A stretch of 64,000 bases of DNA from Paracoccaceae bacterium (GTDB lineage Bacteria; Pseudomonadota; Alphaproteobacteria; Rhodobacterales; Rhodobacteraceae). Of the stretch, positions 45,098-53,364 are shown one piece after another; positions within the stretch are counted from its first letter, which is position 1; every line of letters begins with the position of its first letter. Under the pieces are notes generated by a model. The model saw nothing but the letters and a program-made list of their open reading frames with translations, did not search any database and was not told the DNA's origin. The translations under genes were made by a program, and so were the position numbers. The DNA lies in contig JAOGIM010000001.1 in assembly GCA_028150825.1 (NCBI GenBank), positions 202,828 through 266,827 on the forward strand, read 5' to 3'.

Positions 45098-47050
45098 ATG
45101 GCCGAAGTGTCGGATACAAAAACATCAGGTACGAGCCTTATTTCGTCAGTGAACCAATCCGGCTCAGGTATAGATCTGGGAAACTTGGTGACCGGCTTAG
45201 TCGATGCAGAAACCTCTTCTTTGCAATCAAAATTAACCCGTAAGGTTGAATCTACTAACTTGCAAGTTTCGACATATGGACAGTTGACCTCAAAGCTGGA
45301 AACTCTTTCTACATCTTTAACCACTTTAGAAGCTACAAACTCACGTTCTGCAACAAGCACAGGTACGGCAATAGGGCTGACTGTGACCAACGAAGCAACA
45401 GCGCAGGATGTTAGCTCAAGTATGACAGTTAGCTCGATTGCTCAAGGTCAAGTAATAACTTTTGACCTAACTGACTCTAATTTTTCTACTCAAGATCCTA
45501 AAGTTAGCTCTAATACTGTGACTTTGTCCACTGCGGTAAGTACAGGCACAATCGCGTTTGTAATGAACGGAGTTACGAGCACCATAACGATAGGCTCAAC
45601 CAACAACACAGTTCAGGGCCTCATTAATGAAATTAATAAAATTTCAGGTGCCCAAGCTAGCACGGTTGATACCACAGGAAGCGGTGGACTGGCTCTCATT
45701 GTAAAGTCTGATACGGGCACGAAAAATACTTTCTCGATGACCAGTTCAAATGGTTTAGAAGAATTTAATACTAGTGGCGTCAGCTCAGCCGTCGCATCAG
45801 TTTCCGCTTTTGCAGGTACGGCTAGTGGTGGCGCTTCTGGATTTACAGCGGGTGTTTCGGGAAATACCATAACTTTTTCGAGTGTCGTGACTGGTGCGGG
45901 CAATGTCATCGCGACAGTGGATGACGTTACATACACAGTTGCGGCATCTACAAAGAGCACTGTTGCGCTTCAAGCGGCTGAACTGGTAACTAACCTTAAC
46001 GCTAACACCAGCTTTAAGGCCGTTTATACGGCATCTAATGTCGATGGGGTCGTTACAATCAATAAACCAAATATGCTGAGCGTGGCTGCATCAGACGCAG
46101 TATTCACAGTTGACGGGCTAGACGTCACTCGTTCAAGTAATGAAATAACGGATCTTTTTACAGGATATTCGTTAGACATAAATGCTGTAAGCTCAAGTGC
46201 ATTAAAAATAACATCATCAATGATCGCAGAAGACGCCACTGCTAAAATGAAAACGTTTTTAGAAGACATAAATACGGTCAGGGACTATCTAACCACCGAA
46301 ACAAGACGTGGCCTAAACGGAGCAACTGCTGGCGCACTTGCGGGAGACTTTGGAGCTAATAGGATACTAAATGAGTTACGCTCTTTAACGACAGAGCCTT
46401 TAAATGGCTACGGCAGTAATTCATATTACCTTGCGAGTTTAGGCGCTGCGACACAGCGAGATGGAACCATTACGCTAGATGTCAAAAAATTTGAGGCCGC
46501 TATCGCAGCTGATCCAGATATTGTAAACGCAGTATTTTCATCCAAATTTTCGTCACCTAGTAACAAATTAAAGGTGAGCGGGTCAGAAAATTACCCTCCT
46601 AAAGCAGGTTCATATATATTTTCGTATGATGCGAGTGCAGATACTGCCACGCTCGATGGAGTTTTATTGAGTCCCACCACGAACTCTGCAGGCAACAAAG
46701 TTTTCACTGGACACACGGGTAATACAAAAAATATGTATGTGGAGCTTTTGGACGCCACTGCAGATTTTAGCGGGACAACTCGTTATGGGCAGAGCCTAAT
46801 TGATAAGCTCCAGTCATACGTCAGTGACATCACATCATCGACGGGCCTCATAAAATCACGAACTACGTCTCTTGAGACCAATTTGACGGATTTCACGGGC
46901 GAACAAACTAAACTGGATGAAAAAATTGAAAACCTGACTTCTATGTATAATGAGAAATTTGGATCAATGGAGAGTTTGGTTACTCAGTTGAATAAAACGG
47001 GAGAATATTTACAATCCATGATGGATGCTTGGAGCGACGCCAAAAAATAA
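45098..47050 (+). CDS. fliD: Filament cap protein FliD (HAP2)
   Basis: A 650-residue filament cap: N-terminal GSGIDLGNLVTGLVDAETSS + LQSKLTRKVESTNLQVSTYG and C-terminal TTSLETNLTDFTGEQTKLDE + KIENLTSMYNEKFGSMESLV. The family range is about 450-700, so it is at the long side. Residues about 240-330 (NTITFSSVVTGAGNVIATVD, DVTYTVAASTKST, ... DGVVTINKP) resemble the repeats in the flagellin of this window. Sigma-28 promoter 27 bp upstream. Convergent with the ClC gene, 13 bp apart. Confidence 0.93.
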   Translation: MAEVSDTKTSGTSLISSVNQSGSGIDLGNLVTGLVDAETSSLQSKLTRKVESTNLQVSTYGQLTSKLETLSTSLTTLEATNSRSATSTGTAIGLTVTNEATAQDVSSSMTVSSIAQGQVITFDLTDSNFSTQDPKVSSNTVTLSTAVSTGTIAFVMNGVTSTITIGSTNNTVQGLINEINKISGAQASTVDTTGSGGLALIVKSDTGTKNTFSMTSSNGLEEFNTSGVSSAVASVSAFAGTASGGASGFTAGVSGNTITFSSVVTGAGNVIATVDDVTYTVAASTKSTVALQAAELVTNLNANTSFKAVYTASNVDGVVTINKPNMLSVAASDAVFTVDGLDVTRSSNEITDLFTGYSLDINAVSSSALKITSSMIAEDATAKMKTFLEDINTVRDYLTTETRRGLNGATAGALAGDFGANRILNELRSLTTEPLNGYGSNSYYLASLGAATQRDGTITLDVKKFEAAIAADPDIVNAVFSSKFSSPSNKLKVSGSENYPPKAGSYIFSYDASADTATLDGVLLSPTTNSAGNKVFTGHTGNTKNMYVELLDATADFSGTTRYGQSLIDKLQSYVSDITSSTGLIKSRTTSLETNLTDFTGEQTKLDEKIENLTSMYNEKFGSMESLVTQLNKTGEYLQSMMDAWSDAKK

Positions 47051-47063
47051 ACTTCGTAATTTC

Positions 47064-48770
47064 CTAGCGCCTCTCTAGATCGACCATCTTGTTTTGTAAG
47101 GACAGATAATCACGAAACAAATCTGCCTCAGTGACCACACCTAGAAACCGATTATTATCACGATCAATTATAGGTATACTTTCCCCAATAAACTGAACCG
47201 CAACTTCCATAGCTTGCTGAAGAGATGCGTCAGACTTGATAGTGATTGGATCATTCTGAAGGAGTGGGAAAAGCTTATCTGCCGCCTTTGCCATCAATAA
47301 ACTTTGCAACGTCACTTTTCCCAGGAAAGTATTTTCTTCCTCTAAAACATAAGCCTCTGTAACTTCATCCTCAAGCATCTTACTAATTGATGACTCAGCG
47401 GTCATATCTTTTGTCAGTTTTGTAAAATCCTGATGCAGAATAGTTGAAATGCTTCTTTCCATCATCTCAAGTCCAGTTCGACCACCTGCAATATCAATCC
47501 CACGGTCGGCCAACTGTCGATCAAAGAACGAATGCCCAAAAAGGAAATGCGATGTTAATACGGACGTTACAATACTGATCATCGCCACGAGCGCATATTC
47601 ATATGTGCCTGTGAGTTCTAAGACAATCATTACGCCCGCTATAGGAGCACCGATAACAGACGACGAGACAGCCGCCATACCACAGATTATTATACCCAGC
47701 GAACTGGTAATATTCAAACCGGCCATGGTTCCTGCGTAAAGGGCCAATGCACCAGCCGCGGCTCCGACTAATAAAGATGGTGAGAATATGCCACCAAATA
47801 AACCAAAGCCCAAACAGGCGGTTGTCAGCGCAATCTTCATTAAAAGAAGAATGAGCAAGAACCCGAAGGAAAATTCTAAATTTATAATACTGTCGACTGT
47901 ACCACCGCCTAGTCCAAGTGCTTCTGGTACAAAGGCGCCCCCAATAGCTGTAATTAAGACTGCAATGAATAAGCCCTGTTCAGGTCGCAGCCCTTTGGAT
48001 GCGACAAATCTGGTCGTGTGTCGAACGGACTGCATCAAGGCAACTGCCACTAGGCCAAATATTGGACCTAAAATTAATGCAATTGGCAAAAGAGTTGAAA
48101 GCTCTCCTGAGAAATCGTTCAGCTCAAAAAGCTTTGTTCCCGGCCACAAGACTTCACTTGTCCCAGTTGCGACACAGGATGCGATTGCTATAGGCGCAAT
48201 CGCCCTCAGCGAAAAGTGACGTAGTATAGCCTCATGAGCAAAGACCACTCCTGCAATAGGCGCATTAAAACCAGCGGATATGGCCGCTGCCACACCGCAT
48301 CCGATAAACACATCAGTAGAGAGATCAATCTTCAAAAACCGCTTGCACGCGCTACCAATAACTGCGCCAAAATGGACGAGTGGCCCATACTGCCCAACCG
48401 AAGCACCACCTGACGCCGAGATAAAAGCAACCAATGTCGAGGACAGCCCTACTTTGACATCTAACTCGTTATCAGGTCTATGAGCGCCATAAATTGTATC
48501 AGCGGGGCCCTGCCATCTGCCAATCGTTAAGATCTTTTTAACAATAAAAATTAATACAGCAGCAAGAGTCAGCGTAAAGACCTGACCGTAATGAATATCA
48601 AAGCCAGAAATATTAATTGGTTTAACGTTAAGCCTAGGAGAGGATAAATATTTGACACCTTCCACAAAGAAATGTGCCACTACAGAAACAAGAACTCCAA
48701 AAAATAATCCTACAATCATGACTTGCCCCAGTTGGGAGATGGCAAATGAGATCTGCGATTTTGTTTTCAT
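47064..48770 (-). CDS. ClC-family chloride channel/transporter with two CBS domains, gating glutamate absent
   Basis: A 568-residue ClC protein: membrane part about 10-420 (SASGGASVGQYGPLVHFGAV, GFNAPIAGVVFAHEAI, GLFGGIFSPSLLVGAAAGAL, SVIGAPIAGVMIVLELTG), then a cytosolic CBS pair from about 440. The usual GREGP motif of selectivity filter 2 reads GQYGP at residues 126-130, so the gating Glu (E148 in E. coli ClC-ec1) is Tyr128. Without it proton coupling is not expected, hinting at a passive chloride channel. It interrupts the flagellar island and has no evident flagellar role. Confidence 0.88.
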   Translation of the reverse strand: MKTKSQISFAISQLGQVMIVGLFFGVLVSVVAHFFVEGVKYLSSPRLNVKPINISGFDIHYGQVFTLTLAAVLIFIVKKILTIGRWQGPADTIYGAHRPDNELDVKVGLSSTLVAFISASGGASVGQYGPLVHFGAVIGSACKRFLKIDLSTDVFIGCGVAAAISAGFNAPIAGVVFAHEAILRHFSLRAIAPIAIASCVATGTSEVLWPGTKLFELNDFSGELSTLLPIALILGPIFGLVAVALMQSVRHTTRFVASKGLRPEQGLFIAVLITAIGGAFVPEALGLGGGTVDSIINLEFSFGFLLILLLMKIALTTACLGFGLFGGIFSPSLLVGAAAGALALYAGTMAGLNITSSLGIIICGMAAVSSSVIGAPIAGVMIVLELTGTYEYALVAMISIVTSVLTSHFLFGHSFFDRQLADRGIDIAGGRTGLEMMERSISTILHQDFTKLTKDMTAESSISKMLEDEVTEAYVLEEENTFLGKVTLQSLLMAKAADKLFPLLQNDPITIKSDASLQQAMEVAVQFIGESIPIIDRDNNRFLGVVTEADLFRDYLSLQNKMVDLERR

Positions 48771-48854
48771 GATCTTTTCTACTTTTCTATACCCTACCCA
48801 AAGGGATATTTATTTATATCCTACTTCAGCGAACTCTATGATATCCACGCATCT

Positions 48855-49850
48855 TCAATGCCACATTTGAGTGGCGGTTTGTTTTGCATGCGCCAAACGT
48901 CTTTCGTATTCCTTTAGGCGCTCTGCAATTCCAGGTCTATTATCATCTTCATCATCGCCTTGATAAATATCTTGTTGATTTTCCTGAACTTCCTCAAGTG
49001 CGTCGATATTACTTCCTGCCTCTTCGGCATCAAGTACAGTTTTATCAGCTTCCATCAATTTCAGCTTCATAGCCAAGAGGCCTTTACTGCCTTTAGCTTT
49101 TACTTCTTCTGAGGGCGGTTCGAAAGCATCATCACCGTCAGATGTTTCACTCTGTAATGCTTTTGTGTAAGCATTACCGGCATCTTCGGCAGTTTGTAAC
49201 TGGTAGGCCTTTCGTGCAGCTTTGTTACTTTGTAAAGATGCCTCCTCCTCTTGAGGCACCTCGATCTTTACCTTGGACGTGTCGGACTCGTGCAGGCTAT
49301 CTGCTGCCCATGGCTCAGCCTCATAGTCAACTTTGCTTCCCACGTTATCATCCGACGAATTGTTATATTTTGCCAACGCGGCTAAATTTCCATGGCTGAC
49401 TTGGACCGGACTTAACACTTCTGCCTGCCCGGCAGATCCGGCAATCTTCCAATCGTCTTCCAACACCAAAGTATTTTCAGCATCTTTTTCAGCATCCATG
49501 AATTCCGAAAAAAGTCTCTCAAGGGTTTGCACCCTCGAGGTCAGCACCTGATGTTGAATTTTTAGCTCAGATACCGCTTCAGCCGTAAGGACGCGACGCA
49601 AATTCCCAGCTATTGAGGGTCTACGCAGCTCCTCTTCTGGATCATCTTCGTCATTTTTGCTCTCAGACCATAAAGCATCAAAAGATTTTTTCTTTAGAAA
49701 CGCATCCAAATCATATTCCTCAATAATGTAGTTCTCTTCAGCTTCATCAGCAACTTTCACAGCTACAAGTGAACCCTCGTTTATCTGGGTCATTAAGTCT
49801 TCGGGCGACAACTGCGCAAGCAGCGAGGCTTCTTTCATAGTTAGTGGCAT
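48855..49850 (-). CDS. Unknown large acidic protein with excisionase-like N-terminus
   Basis: A 331-residue acidic protein. The first ~55 residues (MKEASLLAQLSPEDLMTQIN, then VAVKVADEAEENYIIEEYDL) resemble the small winged-helix excisionase/MerR-like fold. A coiled coil follows (AVSELKIQHQVLTSRVQTLE), then a long Asp/Glu/Ser-rich region, and a final helix (AERLKEYERRLAHAKQTATQ). No family recognised. It is 25 bp downstream of the 49.9-50.4 kb gene on the same strand and lies inside the flagellar island. It could be a polar or regulatory scaffold, but the sequence does not show that. Confidence 0.55.
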   Translation of the reverse strand: MPLTMKEASLLAQLSPEDLMTQINEGSLVAVKVADEAEENYIIEEYDLDAFLKKKSFDALWSESKNDEDDPEEELRRPSIAGNLRRVLTAEAVSELKIQHQVLTSRVQTLERLFSEFMDAEKDAENTLVLEDDWKIAGSAGQAEVLSPVQVSHGNLAALAKYNNSSDDNVGSKVDYEAEPWAADSLHESDTSKVKIEVPQEEEASLQSNKAARKAYQLQTAEDAGNAYTKALQSETSDGDDAFEPPSEEVKAKGSKGLLAMKLKLMEADKTVLDAEEAGSNIDALEEVQENQQDIYQGDDEDDNRPGIAERLKEYERRLAHAKQTATQMWH

Positions 49851-49875
49851 TTACTGTCTCAAACCCCTCTAGGTG

Positions 49876-50367
49876 TTAATCTAAGTCAAGTGATCCATGG
49901 AGCGTTATTTCCTGCTCAAATAAATCACCCAACCATCCAATTTTTTCGACCGCTGGCAATTCCCACTCTGAGGGGATAGACATTGCGTCATTTGATCGAT
50001 AGCGATAGGTAAAAACTTTAAACGACCTTAATATATCTTCGACTGTCGTATCGGTAGACACCGAAGACAGAGCACTTTTAAAGAACGTCTTCATCTTTCG
50101 TAATTCGCCAGTCTCGTCAAACGTCGTTTTGAAATAGATATATGAATTGAAAATATCCAAGATATTTTCAGCATCGACTTCTACAAGAAAATTCATAACC
50201 TCTTCTGATATGAGCATTAATTTTCTTTTACTTACATCGTCATAATGCTCATCCAAAATTGACGCATACTTTGAAGCGAATGCTAATAACGGCAATTGAC
50301 CATTAACATATTGACGGGTTGCGTAAATTGAAACCACTCCCAAAACCCAGAAAGGACAATGTCTCAT
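49876..50367 (-). CDS. Unknown helical protein
   Basis: A 163-residue protein of helical composition (YASILDEHYDDVSKRKLMLI, SEEVMNFLVEVDAENILDIF, SALSSVSTDTTVEDILRSFK). No domain recognised. The first ~15 residues are hydrophobic but do not make a clear signal peptide; a later start at the Met near residue 51 is not excluded. Same strand and probably same transcript as the acidic protein at 48.9-49.8 kb. Its place in the flagellar island is the only hint of function. Confidence 0.5.
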   Translation of the reverse strand: MRHCPFWVLGVVSIYATRQYVNGQLPLLAFASKYASILDEHYDDVSKRKLMLISEEVMNFLVEVDAENILDIFNSYIYFKTTFDETGELRKMKTFFKSALSSVSTDTTVEDILRSFKVFTYRYRSNDAMSIPSEWELPAVEKIGWLGDLFEQEITLHGSLDLD

Positions 50368-50499
50368 CTTCGTTCCTTATTAAGACATTAAGACCAATGC
50401 TTTACTAAAAGCTATCGAATCATTAATACAGCAAGTATTGAGCCAACAATATAAAATGATAAATTATACCTTTAAATACTCAAGGCCATTCGAAGTAGC

Positions 50500-50748
50500 T
50501 TATGGTGCATTAATAGTTACAGTAATACTATTTTGGGTCTCAAAGTCCGTTATATCCCTACGTTTGGATAGTTCTGTTAGTCCTTCAATATCTGTAATTT
50601 CGAAAACAACCTCTGCCCATCCGTCACTGGTTTCAAGTACCGTTTCATTTTTTACATATCGTGAACGATCAGCTTCATAGCTGTCGTAAAAACTTTTCCA
50701 AGTATCAAAATCGCATCCCTTAATCTCAACCGTAGCTCGAACTTTCAT
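50500..50748 (-). CDS. Small unknown ferredoxin-fold-like protein
   Basis: An 82-residue protein (KVRATVEIKGCDFDTWKSFY, DGWAEVVFEITDIEGLTELS, RRDITDFETQNSITVTI). The alternating beta-alpha-beta pattern suggests a ferredoxin-like or ABM fold, as in small stress or monooxygenase-like proteins. A strong GGAGG ribosome site lies 6 bases before ATG, which supports it as a real gene. No function can be assigned. Confidence 0.6.
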   Translation of the reverse strand: MKVRATVEIKGCDFDTWKSFYDSYEADRSRYVKNETVLETSDGWAEVVFEITDIEGLTELSKRRDITDFETQNSITVTINAP

Positions 50749-51288
50749 ATAACCTCCAATTTACTTTGATTTGGACATTTATAACATTTTGAAGTAAAAT
50801 TGCAAAACAGTTAAGGGTATTATTGAGTAGCAATATTTGAAATTTTTAAAATATATTAGATATTTCTATCCAGCGCAAAAAAATCCACCTCCATATCCGT
50901 TACAGAAACTATGTAAACAGTATTATTTTGCAGGTAAATACAACGCCTAGATTATGTATATAACCAAAAACTTCACCAAATATTTTGACAAAATACTTCT
51001 GAAATCTGATGTACGCAGCTTACTGAAGCTCATGCCTCTATTCCCAGACATGCAACTGAAAAAGTGATGGTGGAAAACACAGACAGAAAAATTACAGATT
51101 TGCATACATGTGCGCGGCAAAGTTCTTGAGGTAATTGTTGTTAAGAATTCTATTGAGATCGAAACGTATTCCGACCTTCCTATACTCTAACTTAACGAAA
51201 AAGCTGTTGATCTTGGAGATTTTGAAACAAAAAAATAAATAATTAACGTACATTTTCAATTAAGTAAAAGAATTTTAAACCTCAAAAC
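50749..51288. other. Intergenic stretch with no clear gene
   Basis: About 540 bp, AT-rich. Between 51050 and 51180 one frame reads a 30-residue stretch (HVRGKVLEVIVVKNSIEIET) closed by stops on both sides; it may be a gene fragment or chance. Nothing else recognised before the fliS promoter. Confidence 0.4.
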
Positions 51289-51314
51289 TAAACTCTGGAA
51301 AAACTTACCGTATT
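51289..51314 (+). promoter_or_regulatory. Probable sigma-28 promoter of fliS
   Basis: TAAA (51289-51292), 14 bases, then ACCGTATT (51307-51314). It is like the fliD site but one base shorter in the spacer. The fliS ATG is 26 bp downstream. Confidence 0.5.
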
Positions 51315-51339
51315 ATCACTTGTGAAAAAGGAGTTTGGA

Positions 51340-51711
51340 ATGAACAAGTTCATAGGGAAACAAGCTTACCAAAATAACGCGACAACAAGCCCGCGAATTG
51401 AAGACGCGCACGGTGCAATTACGGTTTGTTTAGAGACTTTGTTGCATAATTTAAATGTATTGTTGGAAAAGCCCGCAATTGGATCAGAAGTCTTCAACAA
51501 GGTATCTAGTAAGTGCTTGACAGCCATCTACATCTTACAGTCAAGTTTAGATTTTGAAAAAGGTGCAACTATAGCTGAAAATCTGTTCAAATTATATGAA
51601 TATGTTAAGTACCAGATTATTGCAATTTCAAAAAAAGAAGATGATGCCAATCTGGAAAACGCGGTCATGATAATCGCAGAAATAAGCGAGACATGGAAAT
51701 CAATCCGATGA
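51340..51711 (+). CDS. fliS: Flagellin export chaperone FliS
   Basis: About 123 residues: GKQAYQNNATTSPRIEDAHG + AITVCLETLLHNLNVLLEKP, KCLTAIYILQSSLDFEKGAT, and FKLYEYVKYQIIAISKKEDD. The QAYQNN start and LFxxY-like ... LYEYVKYQII helices are the FliS pattern. It keeps flagellin unfolded in the cytosol. ATG 51340 chosen because AAAAAGGAG is 6 bases ahead; the GTG at 51322 lies inside that ribosome site. Overlaps the next gene by 4 bp (ATGA). Confidence 0.87.
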   Translation: MNKFIGKQAYQNNATTSPRIEDAHGAITVCLETLLHNLNVLLEKPAIGSEVFNKVSSKCLTAIYILQSSLDFEKGATIAENLFKLYEYVKYQIIAISKKEDDANLENAVMIIAEISETWKSIR

Positions 51712-52013
51712 AACTTCAGTATGGTAAGGAAAAATTCGAATTATTTTCTCAATTGACAGAAACCCTGCAGACTTACATGAAATCAAATAAGATAGAAAAA
51801 GCCGTAAAAATTGCCCATGAAAGACATGGTGTATTAGTCTCGTTGCTGGAGAATGCCGCTATAATGGGTCTAGATCGCTCCGAATATGCAATGCAAGCAA
51901 TGGAATGCGTGCGTAACGAACAGAGCCTAGCAAAACATGGCACTTCACAAAACCGGAATGATTTTGTTTCTAGAAAATCCGCGTTTAAAGCTTATGGGAC
52001 ATACGCCGCCTAA
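51708..52013 (+). CDS. FliT-like small chaperone candidate
   Basis: About 101 residues, helical (YGKEKFELFSQLTETLQTYM, IEKAVKIAHERHGVLVSLLE). It overlaps the fliS stop with ATGA (ATG 51708; an upstream ATG at 51693 is also possible), the position of fliT in many flagellar clusters. FliT proteins are short helical chaperones with little sequence conservation, so the call rests on size, composition and position. Confidence 0.5.
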   Translation: MKLQYGKEKFELFSQLTETLQTYMKSNKIEKAVKIAHERHGVLVSLLENAAIMGLDRSEYAMQAMECVRNEQSLAKHGTSQNRNDFVSRKSAFKAYGTYAA

Positions 52014-52051
52014 TTTTTAACATCGGTCTGATGCCGGCATCATATACTCAT

Positions 52052-53338
52052 TCATACCTGAAAGGTATACTCAACAAACCCACGCATCATAGCTTCATCA
52101 GCCATTTTAAGAGGACTGCTTACAGTGCGGTCTCCAGTTAGAACTGAGATTTTGCAGCCATTCTTGTAGAGGATCATTAAATTTTTGACGGAAAAGCGCC
52201 CATAATCGCATTTGCTCAAAATAACTGACTTTATGTTTGGGAAAACTCGTATGATCTGCTCAAGAGTTTCAGCATTTATTTCAGCAGGCAGGACCAGAAA
52301 AGGCTTAAAGCGTGCATGCAAATGGGAATTACTAGCATAAAAATTGGCAAAGGGGATCTGAAAGTCCCAAGCTATCTCTATTAGTTGACTCTTGGCAAGA
52401 CACAGTGCGTCAATGTCCAAAACGTGTTGTCTTATAAAGGGAAAATTAAACATCTTCGCATGAAAATTTAGGCGATCAGATTCGAATAGTTTTTCAGGCG
52501 TCACGTGGATTACAGAGGGCTTACCAGAATACCGCGTGCCAAAATAATGCATCAATTTCGCACAAACGGTCGACTTCCCTGATCCCGGCGCACCCAAGAA
52601 TACCAAATTTGAGTAGTTTTCGAAGATTACTTCTCCAACAGGGTCATAAATAGTATCAATTAGACTTTGAATTAATTCAGCTTTAGAAATGCCCCCTTCA
52701 AATTCTTCAATCGAAAATTCTTTTTTAATAAAGTCTCCGCTTAGTCCTAAATTTAAGAGGTCACCAAATCCAAGCTCATAGGCTTTTTGGTAGGAACCAG
52801 CCAGAATTCGCGGTTTCTTTATGGGCGTTGGGATTTTTTCAGGCCTTCGTGAAATAGCGGTTTGAGGCGGGTCTTCATTTTTCTGAGTAGTCTGCATTGG
52901 AGTTGCCGCGGAGCCCCCACTAGCCATTTGCGGTCGCAATATAGATGCGCTCTGTTCAAAATTTTCTTCATCACTCTCAGCTTCATCAATAAATACATTT
53001 TTAAAATCGAGCTGTGGCTGGCTCACTTTGGCTCGCTCAGTAACAATAATTCCACTCAGAGGTTGATGGTTGTTCTGCTCATTTCCAGCAGCGTCTGCTG
53101 ACCTCTTTTGATCTGAACCCACAGGACCCAAGCTCTCATGCGTCTCGGCAAGAGGACTTTCATACTTAGGAACTTTTTTCTTCGGGGGTGCAACTGGCGC
53201 ATCAAGCGAAGCAGTTATTTCGACAAAATTGCCAACATTTTTTATTTCTATGATGTAGGCGTTTGGACCTAAGGAGTCCTGCACACGCTCCAATGCTGTA
53301 GCCGTATCAGACGCTCGAAAAATAAGGTTATTTACCAT
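52052..53338 (-). CDS. flhF: Degenerate FlhF-type SRP-like GTPase
   Basis: About 428 residues. N-terminal B domain (NLIFRASDTATALERVQDSL + GPNAYIIEIKNVG), a low-complexity linker, then an SRP-type NG domain with P-loop FLGAPGSGKSTVCAKLMHYF. The usual G3 motif (DTAG) is not recognisable (FLVLPAEINAETL stands in its place) and G4 is SKCD instead of TKxD. FlhF fixes flagella to the pole and sets their number in polar systems. It lies directly downstream of flhA (26 bp), the usual order. Weak GTPase motifs make activity uncertain. Start ATG 53338 preferred over 53353. Confidence 0.78.
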   Translation of the reverse strand: MVNNLIFRASDTATALERVQDSLGPNAYIIEIKNVGNFVEITASLDAPVAPPKKKVPKYESPLAETHESLGPVGSDQKRSADAAGNEQNNHQPLSGIIVTERAKVSQPQLDFKNVFIDEAESDEENFEQSASILRPQMASGGSAATPMQTTQKNEDPPQTAISRRPEKIPTPIKKPRILAGSYQKAYELGFGDLLNLGLSGDFIKKEFSIEEFEGGISKAELIQSLIDTIYDPVGEVIFENYSNLVFLGAPGSGKSTVCAKLMHYFGTRYSGKPSVIHVTPEKLFESDRLNFHAKMFNFPFIRQHVLDIDALCLAKSQLIEIAWDFQIPFANFYASNSHLHARFKPFLVLPAEINAETLEQIIRVFPNIKSVILSKCDYGRFSVKNLMILYKNGCKISVLTGDRTVSSPLKMADEAMMRGFVEYTFQV

Positions 53339-53364
53339 AGTTTGTACCCACAAATTCTATAAGG

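Noticed and set aside
51050..51180. Short protein-like stretch before fliS (HVRGKVLEVIVVKNS)
   Set aside because: Only about 30-40 codons, bounded by stops with no start; no family could be recognised.
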